NCBI RefSeq assembly: GCF_000003815.2
Contig: NC_049981.1
Coordinates: 7,507,997-7,561,126 of the forward strand
Source of the DNA: Branchiostoma floridae
Taxonomy: Eukaryota; Chordata; Leptocardii; Amphioxiformes; Branchiostomatidae
DNA: 53,130 nucleotides
Reading direction: 5' to 3'
Part shown: positions 31,701-41,215 of the stretch, piece after piece
Numbering within the stretch: the first letter of the stretch is position 1
Layout: each line of letters opens with the position of its first letter
Made by a program: the position numbers and the translations under genes
Notes under the pieces: generated by a model
The model's input: the letters and a program-made list of their open reading frames with translations, nothing else
What the model was told of the DNA's origin: nothing
The model's database searches: none

Positions 31701-32485
31701 TGGATAGAGTCATCAAGGTGGGTTTCGCTGACTGTCATAATATCAACATTATTTGTAGACATAAATACATACAGTTGGTCTAGCTTACTATACAAGCTAC
31801 AAATATTAAGATGCACCATGATTAAGCCCTTTGATGGTGGTATCGTAGAATTACTTTCTGAGATTTCTTCTTCATTCGCAGTATCAGAATCACCACTACA
31901 ATCATTACATGAAGAATCAAAAAAGGAGTCACTAAAACAGGGAAGTAGGCAAGGATTGCAGTACCAATAGTCGTCGGAATTAGCCAGTGTATGATATTCT
32001 TGAACATCCATGCCTGTACAGTTAAGATGATACCACTTGTCACACAAGTCACAGCATATTGCTTTTTGATTTTTTCTTACACACCTGTTACAGATACCAC
32101 AGGGATCCTTTGGCCCAGGGTTAAGTGATACATCACCAGACAAAATCAGCAGTGTGTGAAAGCATAAGTGTACACAATTTACTGAAGTTACTGTGCTTGA
32201 GGTGTTCTTTTTCCTGGCATTACCAAACAATGGAAACAGCAGTCTTATTGTGTGGTCACTTTGTGTGACAACACTAAAGTAGGAGTCATTGACATGGCCA
32301 GACAGATTATATGTTGTAGAATTTGACTGGACACTGACATGGCCCAGGTTGATGACAGGATATGAAAACTGTAGTACGACTATGGCAAATGTTGCCAGTT
32401 TCACATACATGGATTCGGCCATCCTCATCAGGAAAGACGTTGTAATTATACTTATGATAATCAGGCAGCGTTAGTACACAGTTTT
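28779..32485 (-). mobile_element. CR1-like LINE with 2A motif and PHD finger
   Basis: Nearly full-length non-LTR retrotransposon, antisense in intron 1 of the SRCR gene. One coding region (29021-32428) is followed on the minus strand by a short 3' UTR ending ...AATAAACAAACAAACAA, a CR1/L2-style A-rich simple tail. Domain order: hydrophobic signal-like N-terminus, 2A-like motif, PHD finger, APE-type endonuclease, reverse transcriptase. Similar short strings flank it (TTCTCATATTGT at the 3' end side, TTTTCATATATTGT at the 5' end side), a possible imperfect target duplication. Most of the coding region is open, so the insertion is fairly young. Confidence 0.9.
29021..32428 (-). pseudogene. LINE polyprotein, two frameshifts
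   Basis: Reads from ATG at 32428. Residues 1-25 are hydrophobic (FAIVVLQFSYPVI). At 94-106 LILSGDVSLNPGP matches the 2A ribosome-skipping motif D(V/I)ExNPG|P with Ser for Glu. Residues 110-160 form a C4HC3 PHD finger (CGIC, CCDLCDKWYHLNC, YWYCNPC). The endonuclease follows at about 203-425 (SETHLDD, GSIYRPPN, LLGDMNIDL, SDHYAVF). The reverse transcriptase begins with NNYRPISVLP; a frameshift near 30160-30260 moves on to FLDLKKAFDTVDH, GVPQGSILGPLLF and LYADDTAIF. A second frameshift near 29500 leads to LPLLDYCDTVWDS and the C-terminus at 29021. The catalytic Asp residues are present, but the frameshifts make this copy inactive as read. Confidence 0.9.
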
Positions 32486-32795
32486 CATATATTGTCAGAA
32501 AATTGCATTAAAAATCTCACATGTGCAGGAAATCATAAACCAGGTAACTTAACATAAGTAGTACAACAAAAGTGAGAACAATTTACCCACCTCCAAGTGT
32601 GGTACCTCGTCCTAAGTGAAAGGGTGAACTGGAGATGCCCCTACAGAGGCCCTTCCGCCCTCCCCACAATGGCGGGGACTGGTGGATTGGGCAAAAAATC
32701 GGCTGACTGTGCCGTCAATTTGGCTTAGAATGGAGTTAGAGTCACTTCCAGATATACAAGAATCCTTAACCACTAAAGTGGCAAATATGTTTCAG
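32486..32795 (+). other. SRCR gene intron 1, distal end
   Basis: About 300 bases from the LINE to the SRCR acceptor (TATGTTTCAG). Nothing coding is recognised. Confidence 0.6.
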
Positions 32796-32996
32796 CTTAC
32801 GATACAGCCGACAGAATTCGGTTGGTGGGCGGCGGAACTGCAGATGAAGGTCGTTTGGAGGTCCGGCCAGCCGACAGTTCCTTCTGGGGGACGGTCTGTG
32901 ACGATGAGTTCGGCATGAACGACGCTACTGTTGCCTGTAGAACACTGGGATATGCATCTGCTCTGGCATACTATGGGTCCGCACACTACGGACAAG
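32796..32996 (+). CDS. SRCR domain 1, exon A
   Basis: First half of a scavenger receptor cysteine-rich domain. Acceptor TTTCAG, donor CAAG|GTAAGC; 201 nt, phase 1-1. After a short lead (YDTAD) it reads RIRLVGGGTADEGRLEVRP, then WGTVCDDEFGMNDATVACRT and LGYASALAYYGSAHYGQ. These are the canonical R.RLVGG....GR.EV, WGTVCDD and A.V.CR.LGY blocks, with two of the six cysteines. SRCR domains split across two exons with six cysteines are group A, the type found in scavenger receptors and many invertebrate immune receptors. It binds ligands outside the cell. Confidence 0.95.
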
Positions 32997-33565
32997 GTAA
33001 GCGTTTCAAAACTGTGACGTATTCTCAAATCTACTAGCGTATTCAAAAAGCTTGGAGACGGATACTCCGAAAGCTGCATCTGCTGGAGCCGCCTCACACG
33101 TTGCATACAGTTGCCCCTCTGAGACTTAGTGCTCCAATAGACCTGAGGGTGGAGAAGAAATTGCACACCCCTCCTTCACCATAAAAATTCATGTGCAGGT
33201 CAGGCAAACAGGCAAATGTCTGTCTGCCTCCTCATCTGTCAAACTGACAGGAGAATAAAAAAAAAATTCAAAAAGCATTGATGTGTTTTGGGTGAAACTT
33301 TGCTTTGGGTCCGAGCCTCACTTCCGTGTATACATAGCTACGCATTGCCGACCCTGTACATGTGACACAGAGTCCGCGCACATGCGTGAGCCGTGTTGCT
33401 ATGTCTCGCGTGTCGGGTTATTGTAAAAATCCCAGCGCTAGGATTCTAATCATTGACTTTTTTTATATCTAAAACTATTATCTTCTCGACAATATCAGCA
33501 ATTTTCGTAACTAAACTATAGGTGATGTCTTTAACTTTACGGTGTTCTATGTAACACAAATACAG

Positions 33566-33706
33566 GGTCAGGAGACATCTACATGGACGACCTAGCGTGT
33601 ACCGGGAATGAGAACAGCCTGTTCGACTGCTCGTACGCAGGTTGGGGATTTAACAATTGTGGTCACGGCGAGGACGTCGGCGTCGTCTGTAGCTATGTCA
33701 ACCCAG
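33566..33706 (+). CDS. SRCR domain 1, exon B
   Basis: Second half of SRCR 1. Acceptor AATACAG, donor CCAG|GTAATT; 141 nt, phase 1-1. It reads [37 protein letters not shown] and VGVVC, then SYVNPG as linker to the next domain. Four cysteines complete the group A set of six. Confidence 0.95.
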
Positions 33707-35098
33707 GTAATTATGCTCGTTCTCATTGAAATATAACAAGCCTGGCAATAAAAACTGTTATTGCCATGGCGACGGGGGTCTCTAACTAGTGGTGAACATG
33801 ACAAAATACCAGTGGTCCTGTCCAAATTGCACTGCCCCCTCCCTGGAATTCCATCAATCTGAGGTCTACTGTCCCAGTTTTCTAGGCAGATACCTCTATC
33901 CCCAAGGGAGTCTTCATGACATATTTTCTACCAGGTTGGAATTCCAGAGCTAGAGACCTTGCCCTGATTGTCGGCTCCCTGACTGGCCATGGAATTCCAA
34001 ACATTCAGATGGACCAGCATTCCTGTGGACACAAGCCTATACAATTCCTAGAATTCTTGAAGACTGAACACAATAATATACCACTTGGCTCGCCCTTGAG
34101 GCGTCGCCAAAAAATGCTGTCGCCTGTCTTTACGACTTGATATGGGGCAAATTATAGACATCATCACTGGTCCCTTCGTTTTTCCACAACCCCTGTAATG
34201 TTTTACAAAAGATACACCAGAACGTCCATAATGGTTGATGGCTTGCAAAATTATTATAGCCATTGGTGGGATTTCTGAGAAGACACGAAGACTTCAAAAG
34301 GTAGCCGAAAATGTAACAATCCAGTTCCCGAATGATTGTTCGGCAGGTAAAAACAGCTAACCAGGCCCTCTGTCCCCTCAAGTCAGATCGCTACTGTCAC
34401 TGATCTTGGATCCTGCTTGAGGTGGTTTATGCCTGTCGCCAAATTCGGTAACAAACGTTACCAACACGAGTATAATGGTTGACACGGTTATATCATCCAC
34501 GTATAAGACTAGGAATGGCAGTTTTTGTGAAGCATTACACTTTTCCGGCTTTCTAAAGAAACAAGAAAGGGGTCGTTGACTGCCATTTGTATCCCAGCTT
34601 GACAAAATGTTGTTGTACAGAAATGGCTGTAACAAACGTTAATATTGTTCGATGCTTTCTAAGCTTTCTACCGAACCCGGTGTAAAAATGCCGCCCACTT
34701 ATTAAAAGTCCCTAGGGACGTCCACTTATATCTACATTATGTAGCCAAAAATGTTAATAATTTCGAAGAAAAAAGGGTAAAGTTTACTGTTGTAACAAAC
34801 GTTACAGGTAACGTTTGTTACTTGTCCTGTAATACATAACCAATGGTTAAAATATCCAACACCAAAATTGGACTTACCCAAATTTTCGACTGAACAGCAC
34901 CAGTCTTTGCCAAGGAATGAACAATCCACTGCTGTCGTGACGTCAAGTTATGTAGACGTGACTCAGTGATGAGCAGTGGATCATAAGTTTGCAGGAAGTC
35001 TATGGCACCCACCGCGTATCGTCTCTGTTCAGCGATGCTTGTAAAGCTCTGATGTAGCTATATAACTATGCTTGAATTGGAGATGCTATCATTTATAG
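33707..35098 (+). other. SRCR gene intron
   Basis: No exon seen. GTAACAAACGTT occurs at 34448-34459, about 34629 and 34793, with an inverted copy at about 34808-34819; see findings. A CGTGACGTCA site lies near 34935. Confidence 0.55.
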
Positions 35099-35332
35099 CT
35101 GAGGCCGACAAGTTATTGACCACCCCTCATATGCACGATACAGCCGACAGAATCCGGTTGGTGGGCGGCGGAACAGCAGATGAAGGCCGTTTGGAGGTCC
35201 GGCCAGCCGACAGTTACTCCTGGGGGACGGTCTGTGACGACTCGTTTGACATAAACGACGCTACTGTTGCCTGTAGAACACTGGGATATCCTCAGGCTCT
35301 GACATTCTATGGGTCCGCACACTACGGACAAG
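35099..35332 (+). CDS. SRCR domain 2, exon A
   Basis: Acceptor ATTTATAG, donor CAAG|GTAAGC; 234 nt, phase 1-1. A longer lead (EADKLLTTPHMHDTAD) precedes RIRLVGGGTADEGRLEVRP, WGTVCDDSFDINDATVACRT and LGYPQALTFYGSAHYGQ. Outside the lead it is nearly identical to exon A of domain 1 at the DNA level, with differences confined to two patches. The extra 11 residues come from using an AG further upstream; the acceptor is chosen because it restores phase 1 and the frame is open. Confidence 0.92.
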
Positions 35333-36177
35333 GTAAGCCCTTCAAAACTGGCATAGTCAAATCTGCGGCCACCGTAGGGACTAGAGAAATTTGGGCACTA
35401 TAGACAGGTGGCCACAGAGAAAATGATTATCAATTGACCGCGCAACAAGCGAGACAAGGTTTTAGTACCCACTGATCTTTATCACCAAGTAACATTGTCT
35501 AAATTGTCTCAAATTCAAACTAACCCGGCCAAGATCAAATCTACTGAAAATAATTAATATTGTCATGCGCAATGTTGCTAAATTTGCCGACAAAGACTTG
35601 CGCTCTAACGTTGAAGGTATGCGTAACTTCCGCTACTGCCTTAGTGACCCTGTCAGGAACTCGAAATCCTCGCAAAGTACGATCTTAAACCCGGCGCAGG
35701 GTGACGTATGCCCACTGTACGGTAGCAATTCTGTATACACGGGACCGGAAATCGTGTGGACGTGGCCGCGTTGAACAGGTGGCCGCTATAGACTACTAGT
35801 ATTTCGTAATGCTATCAATGGTTAATATTCAATGGACCGACAAAAAGTGGTTGCAATGGCCAGGTGGTCGCTATGCAAAGATGGCCGGTAATACTGGTTT
35901 GGCTGTATTCTCAAATCTTTACAAGTAAACGTGCCAAAGATATTATGGTTGTTTAGCGCAGTCACTACACCCACCAATTACTTCAATCAACTCACTCACC
36001 TCACCTCACCTAATAACGAAATGATGTAAAATGCGGTGAGTAGACATGCTCTTGTAGAATTTAGAAAATTAACATGGCCACCCCTCAGCGTACCTCAGCA
36101 TGGGAACACGTGTATTTAAGAAACGAATGGGATACTGTAATAGCAATCATTGGCGATGCTCTCTGGAACACCAACAG
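35333..36177 (+). other. SRCR gene intron with MITE-like motifs
   Basis: CTATAGACAGGTGGCC at 35399-35414 and AACAGGTGGCCGCTATAGAC near 35775-35794 face each other, as ends of a dispersed element would. The segment between them is GC-richer than its surroundings. No exon. Confidence 0.45.
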
Positions 36178-36312
36178 GGTCAGGTGACACCTACATGGAC
36201 GACTTAGCGTGTTCCGGGAACGAGAACAGCCTGTTCGACTGCTCGTACGCAGGTTGGGGAGTTGAGAACTGTGGTCACAGTGAGGACGTCGGTGTCGTCT
36301 GTGGCAATGAAG
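36178..36312 (+). CDS. SRCR domain 2, exon B
   Basis: Acceptor CCAACAG, donor GAAG|GTGAGA; 135 nt, phase 1-1. [37 protein letters not shown] and VGVVCGNEG: the same four cysteines as domain 1 and a shorter linker. Confidence 0.95.
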
Positions 36313-36819
36313 GTGAGACCGTGCGACATTTCTTCATTACAGCAACTAAGTGTGGACGTTCTCTGACATTCATAATGACAAACAGTATTGTCACTATCTG
36401 TTTACTGATGTTGACATTATGTTTTTAAACATTTTGAGCAGGTACAGTTGGATAAAATGTCAATTATGAATTAATCAATTAATTGTTATGAATTAACATC
36501 ACAAAATATGTTAGATATTAAAGATATCTGAAAACAACTATAGTTTAGCAAGGAATTTGTGATTTTGTAAAATATGCTTTTTAGATGCCCGTTACCATGG
36601 CTACAATATACCAACTTTGGTTATCCTAGCACAAGCCGTTCGGAAGTTGTCAAAATTGGCGCGGGCCCATCCCAGTGTCAAAAGGGTTAATGAAAACGAC
36701 AAAAAATGTAAAAAAAAAAGATTTTGTAGAACCTCACCTTTAAGCTAAATATCAGACATTTCATGTCCATTGTGTGTTCTATTTGTCATTAAAACTCCTA
36801 TATCTCTGTTCTTTTACAG
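36313..36819 (+). other. SRCR gene intron, nothing recognised
   Basis: AT-rich intron ending in a TCTGTTCTTTTACAG acceptor. Confidence 0.7.
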
Positions 36820-37008
36820 ATATCAGAATTCGGTTAGTTGGTGGTTCATACACAAACGAAGGCCGGCTGGAGGTCCGGCCGGTCGGTAGTTACGTCTGGG
36901 GGACGGTCTGTGACGACCAGTTTGACATGACTGACGCCACTGTCGCCTGTAGGATGCTGGGATACTCTGAAGCAAGTGAAGTCCGTACTTCCGCGTACTT
37001 TGGATCAG
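36820..37008 (+). CDS. SRCR domain 3, exon A
   Basis: Acceptor TTTTACAG, donor TCAG|GTATGA; 189 nt, phase 1-1. DIRIRLVGGSYTNEGRLEV, RPVGSYVWGTVCDDQFDMTD, ATVACRMLGYSEASEV and RTSAYFGSG. It is more diverged than domains 1 and 2 are from each other, so it is the older split. After the donor, a 17-base GACTGTTTTGAATCCTG-type string is repeated at 37013 and 37049. Confidence 0.95.
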
Positions 37009-37339
37009 GTATGACTGTTTTGAATCCTGTCTCAGACGTTAGTCAAGGTACGACTGACCTGAATCCTGTCTCAGACTTGTTGTTTGTATTGTAAGTAGTT
37101 GACGACTTACGAACGAACGTTTGATTATTCAAATTGACCTTTAATTTAATTTTGACCATGTTGTTTTATCTTATGTTACCCAAATGTAGAAGTTTACGCT
37201 TAAGATGTTTTGTCTTCTCTGTTCACTCGCCCTTGGGGCACGGTTTGTAAATTAGATGATGATGATTGTAATTAGCATAAAAATGCGGTAGGCGTTTTGC
37301 CATCTAACATAGACATATTACTGTGTGCATGATCCACAG

Positions 37340-37459
37340 GTTCGGGAGACATCTACATGGACGACCTAGCGTGTTCCGGGAACGAGAACAGCCTGTTCGA
37401 GTGCTCGTACTCAGGTTGGGGAGTTGAGAACTGTGGTCACAGCGAGGACGTCGGTGTCG
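37340..37459 (+). CDS. SRCR domain 3, exon B (cut by gap)
   Basis: Acceptor ATCCACAG; it begins in phase 1 with [20 protein letters not shown], then [17 protein letters not shown] and VGV, where the 310-N gap begins. The last cysteine and the donor are hidden. Only about 15 bases should be missing if the exon has the same length as its sisters. Confidence 0.92.
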
Positions 37460-37769
37460 NNNNNNNNNNNNNNNNNNNNNNNNNNNNNNNNNNNNNNNNN
37501 NNNNNNNNNNNNNNNNNNNNNNNNNNNNNNNNNNNNNNNNNNNNNNNNNNNNNNNNNNNNNNNNNNNNNNNNNNNNNNNNNNNNNNNNNNNNNNNNNNNN
37601 NNNNNNNNNNNNNNNNNNNNNNNNNNNNNNNNNNNNNNNNNNNNNNNNNNNNNNNNNNNNNNNNNNNNNNNNNNNNNNNNNNNNNNNNNNNNNNNNNNNN
37701 NNNNNNNNNNNNNNNNNNNNNNNNNNNNNNNNNNNNNNNNNNNNNNNNNNNNNNNNNNNNNNNNNNNNN
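37460..37769. other. assembly gap (310 N)
   Basis: The gap begins inside an SRCR exon and ends inside a foldback MITE. High identity among SRCR exons and the palindromic MITE may have defeated assembly here. Confidence 0.98.
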
Positions 37770-37887
37770 CTCTAAATTATGAGGAGGCATGACCCTGATG
37801 CCTACGAACAAATGGCAGAGTTTATTCGTCGGCTTCAGGATCATACCTCCTCGTAATTTAGAGCTCGCTGACAACTCGGCCGAGCTA
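37770..37887. mobile_element. foldback MITE, truncated copy
   Basis: Same family as 20021-20212: CTCTAAATTATGAGGAGGCA...CCTCGTAATTTAGAGCTCGC, then CTCGGCCGAGCTA. It stops about 25 bases before the usual AAATTCTTGATTTGTAAAGG end and joins SRCR-like sequence directly. The left part is in the gap. Confidence 0.9.
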
Positions 37888-37930
37888 CTGTGGCCACAGC
37901 GAGGACTTCAGAGATGTCTGTGGCGCCACA
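37887..37930 (+). pseudogene. SRCR exon B remnant (fourth domain)
   Basis: ACTGTGGCCACAGCGAGGAC then TTCAGAGATGTCTGTGGC encodes CGHSEDFRDVCG, the C-terminal block of an SRCR exon B. Exon B of domain 3 already has this block before the gap, so this is another copy. Its 5' part is replaced by the MITE and no GT donor follows at the expected place, so it is probably a dead exon. Confidence 0.75.
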
Positions 37931-38511
37931 AATGACATCATTTTTCCAAAAATGACTCCTGAAACCTTAGTAAGAATTGATATTTTATCAACAGGGATCA
38001 TCATAAAATGTTTGATATTTGTTATGAAAGAAAAAATGTGATACGACTATGCATCATACATTTTGTTGTCAGTATACAAGTATACTGTTAGGTTAGGCAC
38101 ATGTAGTTAAAAGAGGCTTCGACGATCAGATTATTAAAGAAGACCTAAAAGACCAAGTAGGAACCAATTGTCACATTCCATTGCTCCTTTCGTGCTAACA
38201 TGATCAAAGATACAAAAAATAACACTGCTTCAGTACCAAGGTCACATACCCGGGGACCCAATATTGACATTGACCTTCGTCTTCCCAACACTTAGCTACA
38301 TACCAAATATCGTCGTAATCCATCCGGAAGGTTTTTAAGTTATATGCTGACTACAAAAATCTGGAAACACGCTGACAGGCAGGCAGGCAGGCAGACAGAC
38401 AGGCAGACAGACAGACAGACAGACAGGCACACCCAAAACTACATTCATGGAGATAACAAGAGACACAAGACTTAGATAATTTTTATAGTGTTGTGTTTAT
38501 GATATCATCAG
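37931..38511 (+). other. intron with CAGA-tailed repeat
   Basis: 38270-38430 holds a dispersed repeat (TTGACCTTCGTCTTCC ... TACCAAATATCGTCGTAATC) ending in a (CAGG)(CAGA)n simple tract at about 38373-38428. No exon before the acceptor at 38511. Confidence 0.65.
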
Positions 38512-39065
38512 GTGTCCAGCTCAGTGGCGGCGCCATCGCTGGAATCGTCATCGGTGTACTGGTCGGTGTGGGTCTGATGGTAGTAATCGGCCACCACTGC
38601 ATGAAGACCAACTCGAGCCCCACCCCTGCCAACCGGGTCAGCTCGAACCCCACCCCTGCCAACCGGGTCAGTCCGAACCGACAGACAGTCGGGGTAACCG
38701 TCACCACGGTCCACCGCCCCACCGTGGTGCCAGCGACGCACAACCCCCCATATAACCCACAGCCCTACCCACCGCCCCAACAGTACCCTCCCCCTCCAGC
38801 TTACAACACGGCTCTGAACATGCCAATGCAGCCCCCTAGCGGATTCGCATCAAATCCGTACCCATCCAATGATCCAGCGTATGCTCCTCCAACCGCACCA
38901 AATCCGTACTCATCCCAAGACCCTGCGTATGCTCCTCCAACCGCACCAAATCCGTACTCATCCAATGATCCAGCGTATGCCCCTGCAACCGCACCAAATC
39001 CGTACTCATCCCAAGATCCAGCATATGCCCCTCCCCCGGAACCGTTTAGATACGGAATGATGTAG
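38512..39065 (+). CDS. SRCR receptor, transmembrane and cytoplasmic tail exon
   Basis: Acceptor ATATCATCAG, phase 1 entry, stop TAG at 39063-39065. After VQLSGG a single transmembrane helix (AIAGIVIGVLVGVGLMVV) is followed by IGHHCMKTN (a Cys and Lys near the membrane). Then come two SSPTPANRV-type repeats, a Pro/Tyr-rich stretch (NPPYNPQPYPPPQQY, PPPPAY, a PPxY-type WW ligand) and four 16-residue repeats of the form NPYSSQDPAYAPPTAP, ending PEPFRYGMM. No kinase, ITAM or TIR is seen. This makes the product a type I membrane receptor of about 550 residues with three SRCR domains. The many Tyr in Pro contexts could be docking sites; that is inference. Confidence 0.88.
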
Positions 39066-39845
39066 CTCCTCTGATAAAAGCCTATATGAGCTGCGATTTT
39101 GTTAATTTCTTGCACGTACGTCTATTCAAGAATCATAAATACATATTTCATACATATATACGAAAATGCATAAACATACTTAAACACCATTGCAGCCTGT
39201 TATACTTTGCTGTAAAATTGGCCGAATTAAGTTAGTCTTGAAATAGCAACCTTAACAACATAACATGTTAATTATCAATAATCGAAATGACCAAGGCTGA
39301 ACTAGTTTATATAGGCCAACGCATTTGAATAGGCATAACATCAGCTGTTTTGTCTCAGAGGTTTGCGGTAACTGAGATGTCATTTGATCTGCAACTGAGA
39401 TTTATATTCTTTTTATTACGTGATGTACATCAGACGATATTGTTTGCCATTTTTTTATTTGAAACCCCTTCAGTCTTCATTGAGGCAATCATGCACATGA
39501 GGTTCCAAGCGTACCCTTCTGTTGCGTTGAGGAACATGTAACAGTTAGTTGTACAATGTATATAGTTTGTCAGCAACATTGTACGAAATGCCTAAAGGAA
39601 TGTGTGAATGGCAACTGCATGTGTTGCCTCAACCTGTACAGTCTTCTATGTAAGTTCTGTGTAAATTCCTGTGTACCATTTCTTTTAAAGATGCAGAGTA
39701 TTTTGCAATAGCATTCATTGCTGCTGTCTGCTACTCCGGGAAAGAGGGCCAACACCTGAAGTAGTATCAAAGTTGGCAGGCGTTACAGACGTTCGCAGCT
39801 GTACCCTTTGCTGCAGTCGTATGTAATTTGTCTGCTGCTCGTATT
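39066..39845. other. 3' flank of the SRCR gene
   Basis: AT-rich; no canonical AATAAA is seen within the first ~300 bases (CATAAATAC at about 39136 is the nearest variant). No other gene is recognised. Confidence 0.5.
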
Positions 39846-40140
39846 CTGTTTGGTTTGGTTTATTTAGATCTCCATTAGTGAAATACACTAGTCTTCCTGG
39901 AGTCCACATTAAAACAATACAGAAATAATAGCAACAGAAATGTACAAATAATACAAATTATAACTTTGAAATAACAGAAAGCAAACATATCGTAAACTGA
40001 AAAACAGTGATTTCCATACGTGAAGTAAAATAAAATAAAATAAAACAACTTAGTTCTTATATGTACAGTTATTAGTTCTCTGTGTGATGATGTACGTTGT
40101 TTTTTCATCGTAGCTATTTGTATAGATGATGTAATAGATA
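39846..40140 (-). mobile_element. LINE 3' end fragment
   Basis: TTTGGTTTATTTAGATCTCC, then ATTAGTGAAATACACTAGT (a small hairpin at 39874-39892) and CTTCCTGGAGTCC. The hairpin plus CTTCCTGGA also occurs at the window end (52991-53033). On the minus strand this resembles a CR1/L2-type 3' UTR with terminal stem-loop. No open frame survives. Confidence 0.6.
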
Positions 40141-40476
40141 ACAATAAATCATCCCTATGTTCACAGTTCTATGCTATCTGGAATTTCTTTAAGCAGATGT
40201 TAATCTATAACAATGGTAATATATAACAATGTTTTATATGCCGGTATTATGGAATTATGAGCGTTTCGATGTCTGTCAGACACCATCATCAGGGTTAGTA
40301 AAAGTATGACTTAGAAGATGACAAAATACACAAAACGTAAGAAAATTCGTTCTTTATCTCTGCAATTCGTTGGGTATCTTTCGAGCCCTGTGGTGAGCCC
40401 AAGCCCTGGAGGCCCCTTGATTTCAACTTCGGAGACTAACGATCACGCTGCCTCACAAAAGGAAAGCATGTCTCAC
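40141..40476. other. retroelement-like end and unique DNA
   Basis: GCGTTTCGATGTCTGTCAGA CACCATCATCAGGG at 40260-40294 looks like the recurrent end of a dispersed retroelement. The rest is unassigned. Confidence 0.45.
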
Positions 40477-40703
40477 CATTTGGCATACTTCCAGACTTTC
40501 ACGAAGTGACCAGCCGTAGGTTTAAGACAGGACTTCTAGATAGTCTTCCCCCAGCGGTCCCGGATGAGTCCATACACAACAAACATAAGAACCCCCAAAG
40601 TGATGATAAGGACTTCGAACGCACGGCATAAGTTGATGACGCAGGCAGCGATGATGAAGGCAAGGTAACCAAGGCACAGGATACACAGCACGGAATCATA
40701 TAT
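40477..40703 (-). pseudogene. SLC28-like nucleoside transporter exon with amber codon
   Basis: On the minus strand the frame encodes VLCILCLGYLAFIIAACVI, NLCRAFEVLIITLGVL, MFVVYGLIRDRWGKTI, then TAG (40538-40536), then KSCLKPTAGHFVKVWKYAK and a donor TG|GTGAGA at 40476. This corresponds to the first membrane segments of SLC28 concentrative nucleoside transporters (LLC.GYAA...AC...RAL ... GK.L...LKP), and the similarity continues on both sides of the stop. There is no acceptor upstream: an in-frame TAA lies at 40704-40706 with no AG between. No neighbouring SLC28 exons are visible. It is best read as a decayed exon of a Na+-nucleoside cotransporter. Confidence 0.7.
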
Positions 40704-41150
40704 TTAAGCTTAATGGCTTTCGTAAATGAAGCTTAAACATTTGGACATAGTTAAGTAATGTTTAAGCTACCTTGAAACAGTCGTAAATACCACAACTAAC
40801 ACTCAACCTTTACGACAGGTTTAAGAACAAAGTAAAACCCGCTTAAAAATAAAGGCATCTTCACTGGGTCTTTTAAGTTGCTTGAATGTTGTAAGGGTCG
40901 CGACTGGGTCTTGCGGAATCCAAGATATCATGTTAAATACGATGGATAGCGCTGTCTACATAGCCCGTTACCGGCCCACCGTAAGATTCCCGGTACGTCT
41001 ACGGTCCTGGTGGGAGCATTGTCCGCCCGTCAATGTCAGAAAGCACGCTCCACGCATAGACCGTCCTCCGGGTAACTAATTTGTGTTCCGTAACGGACCA
41101 GAGTTTCCATGTCAGTTGGTAGCAACCAAGTTAAACTGCGTCACTGGTAG
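40704..41150. other. foldback-like GCTTAAAC repeats and unique DNA
   Basis: GCTTAAACATT and its complements recur at 40707-40870. From 40890 to 41060 the DNA is CG-rich relative to its surroundings and leads into the candidate promoter. Confidence 0.4.
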
Positions 41151-41154
41151 TCAC

Positions 41155-41215
41155 ATCACACCACCCGGAAGTGGCAGACATTTTGACAGTCGAGCTGTCC
41201 TCTCCTGAAGTCAAG
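41155..41215 (+). promoter_or_regulatory. candidate promoter and non-coding first exon
   Basis: ACCCGGAAGTGGC at 41163-41175 is a consensus ETS-type site of the kind found at transcription starts. Forty bases later CCTGAAGTCAAG|GTGCGT gives a possible donor at 41216. Local CG content is raised. The next plus-strand gene is the MS4A-like one at 44458, whose first coding exon has a possible acceptor at 44438. The link is inference. Confidence 0.3.

Noticed and set aside
32333-32428. Viral origin for the 2A-containing polyprotein
   Set aside because: The domain set (PHD, APE endonuclease, LINE-type RT) is that of a non-LTR retrotransposon; there is no capsid or helicase.
38483-39115. Long open frames antisense to the receptor tail
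   Set aside because: They mirror the 48-bp repeats of the real coding strand.
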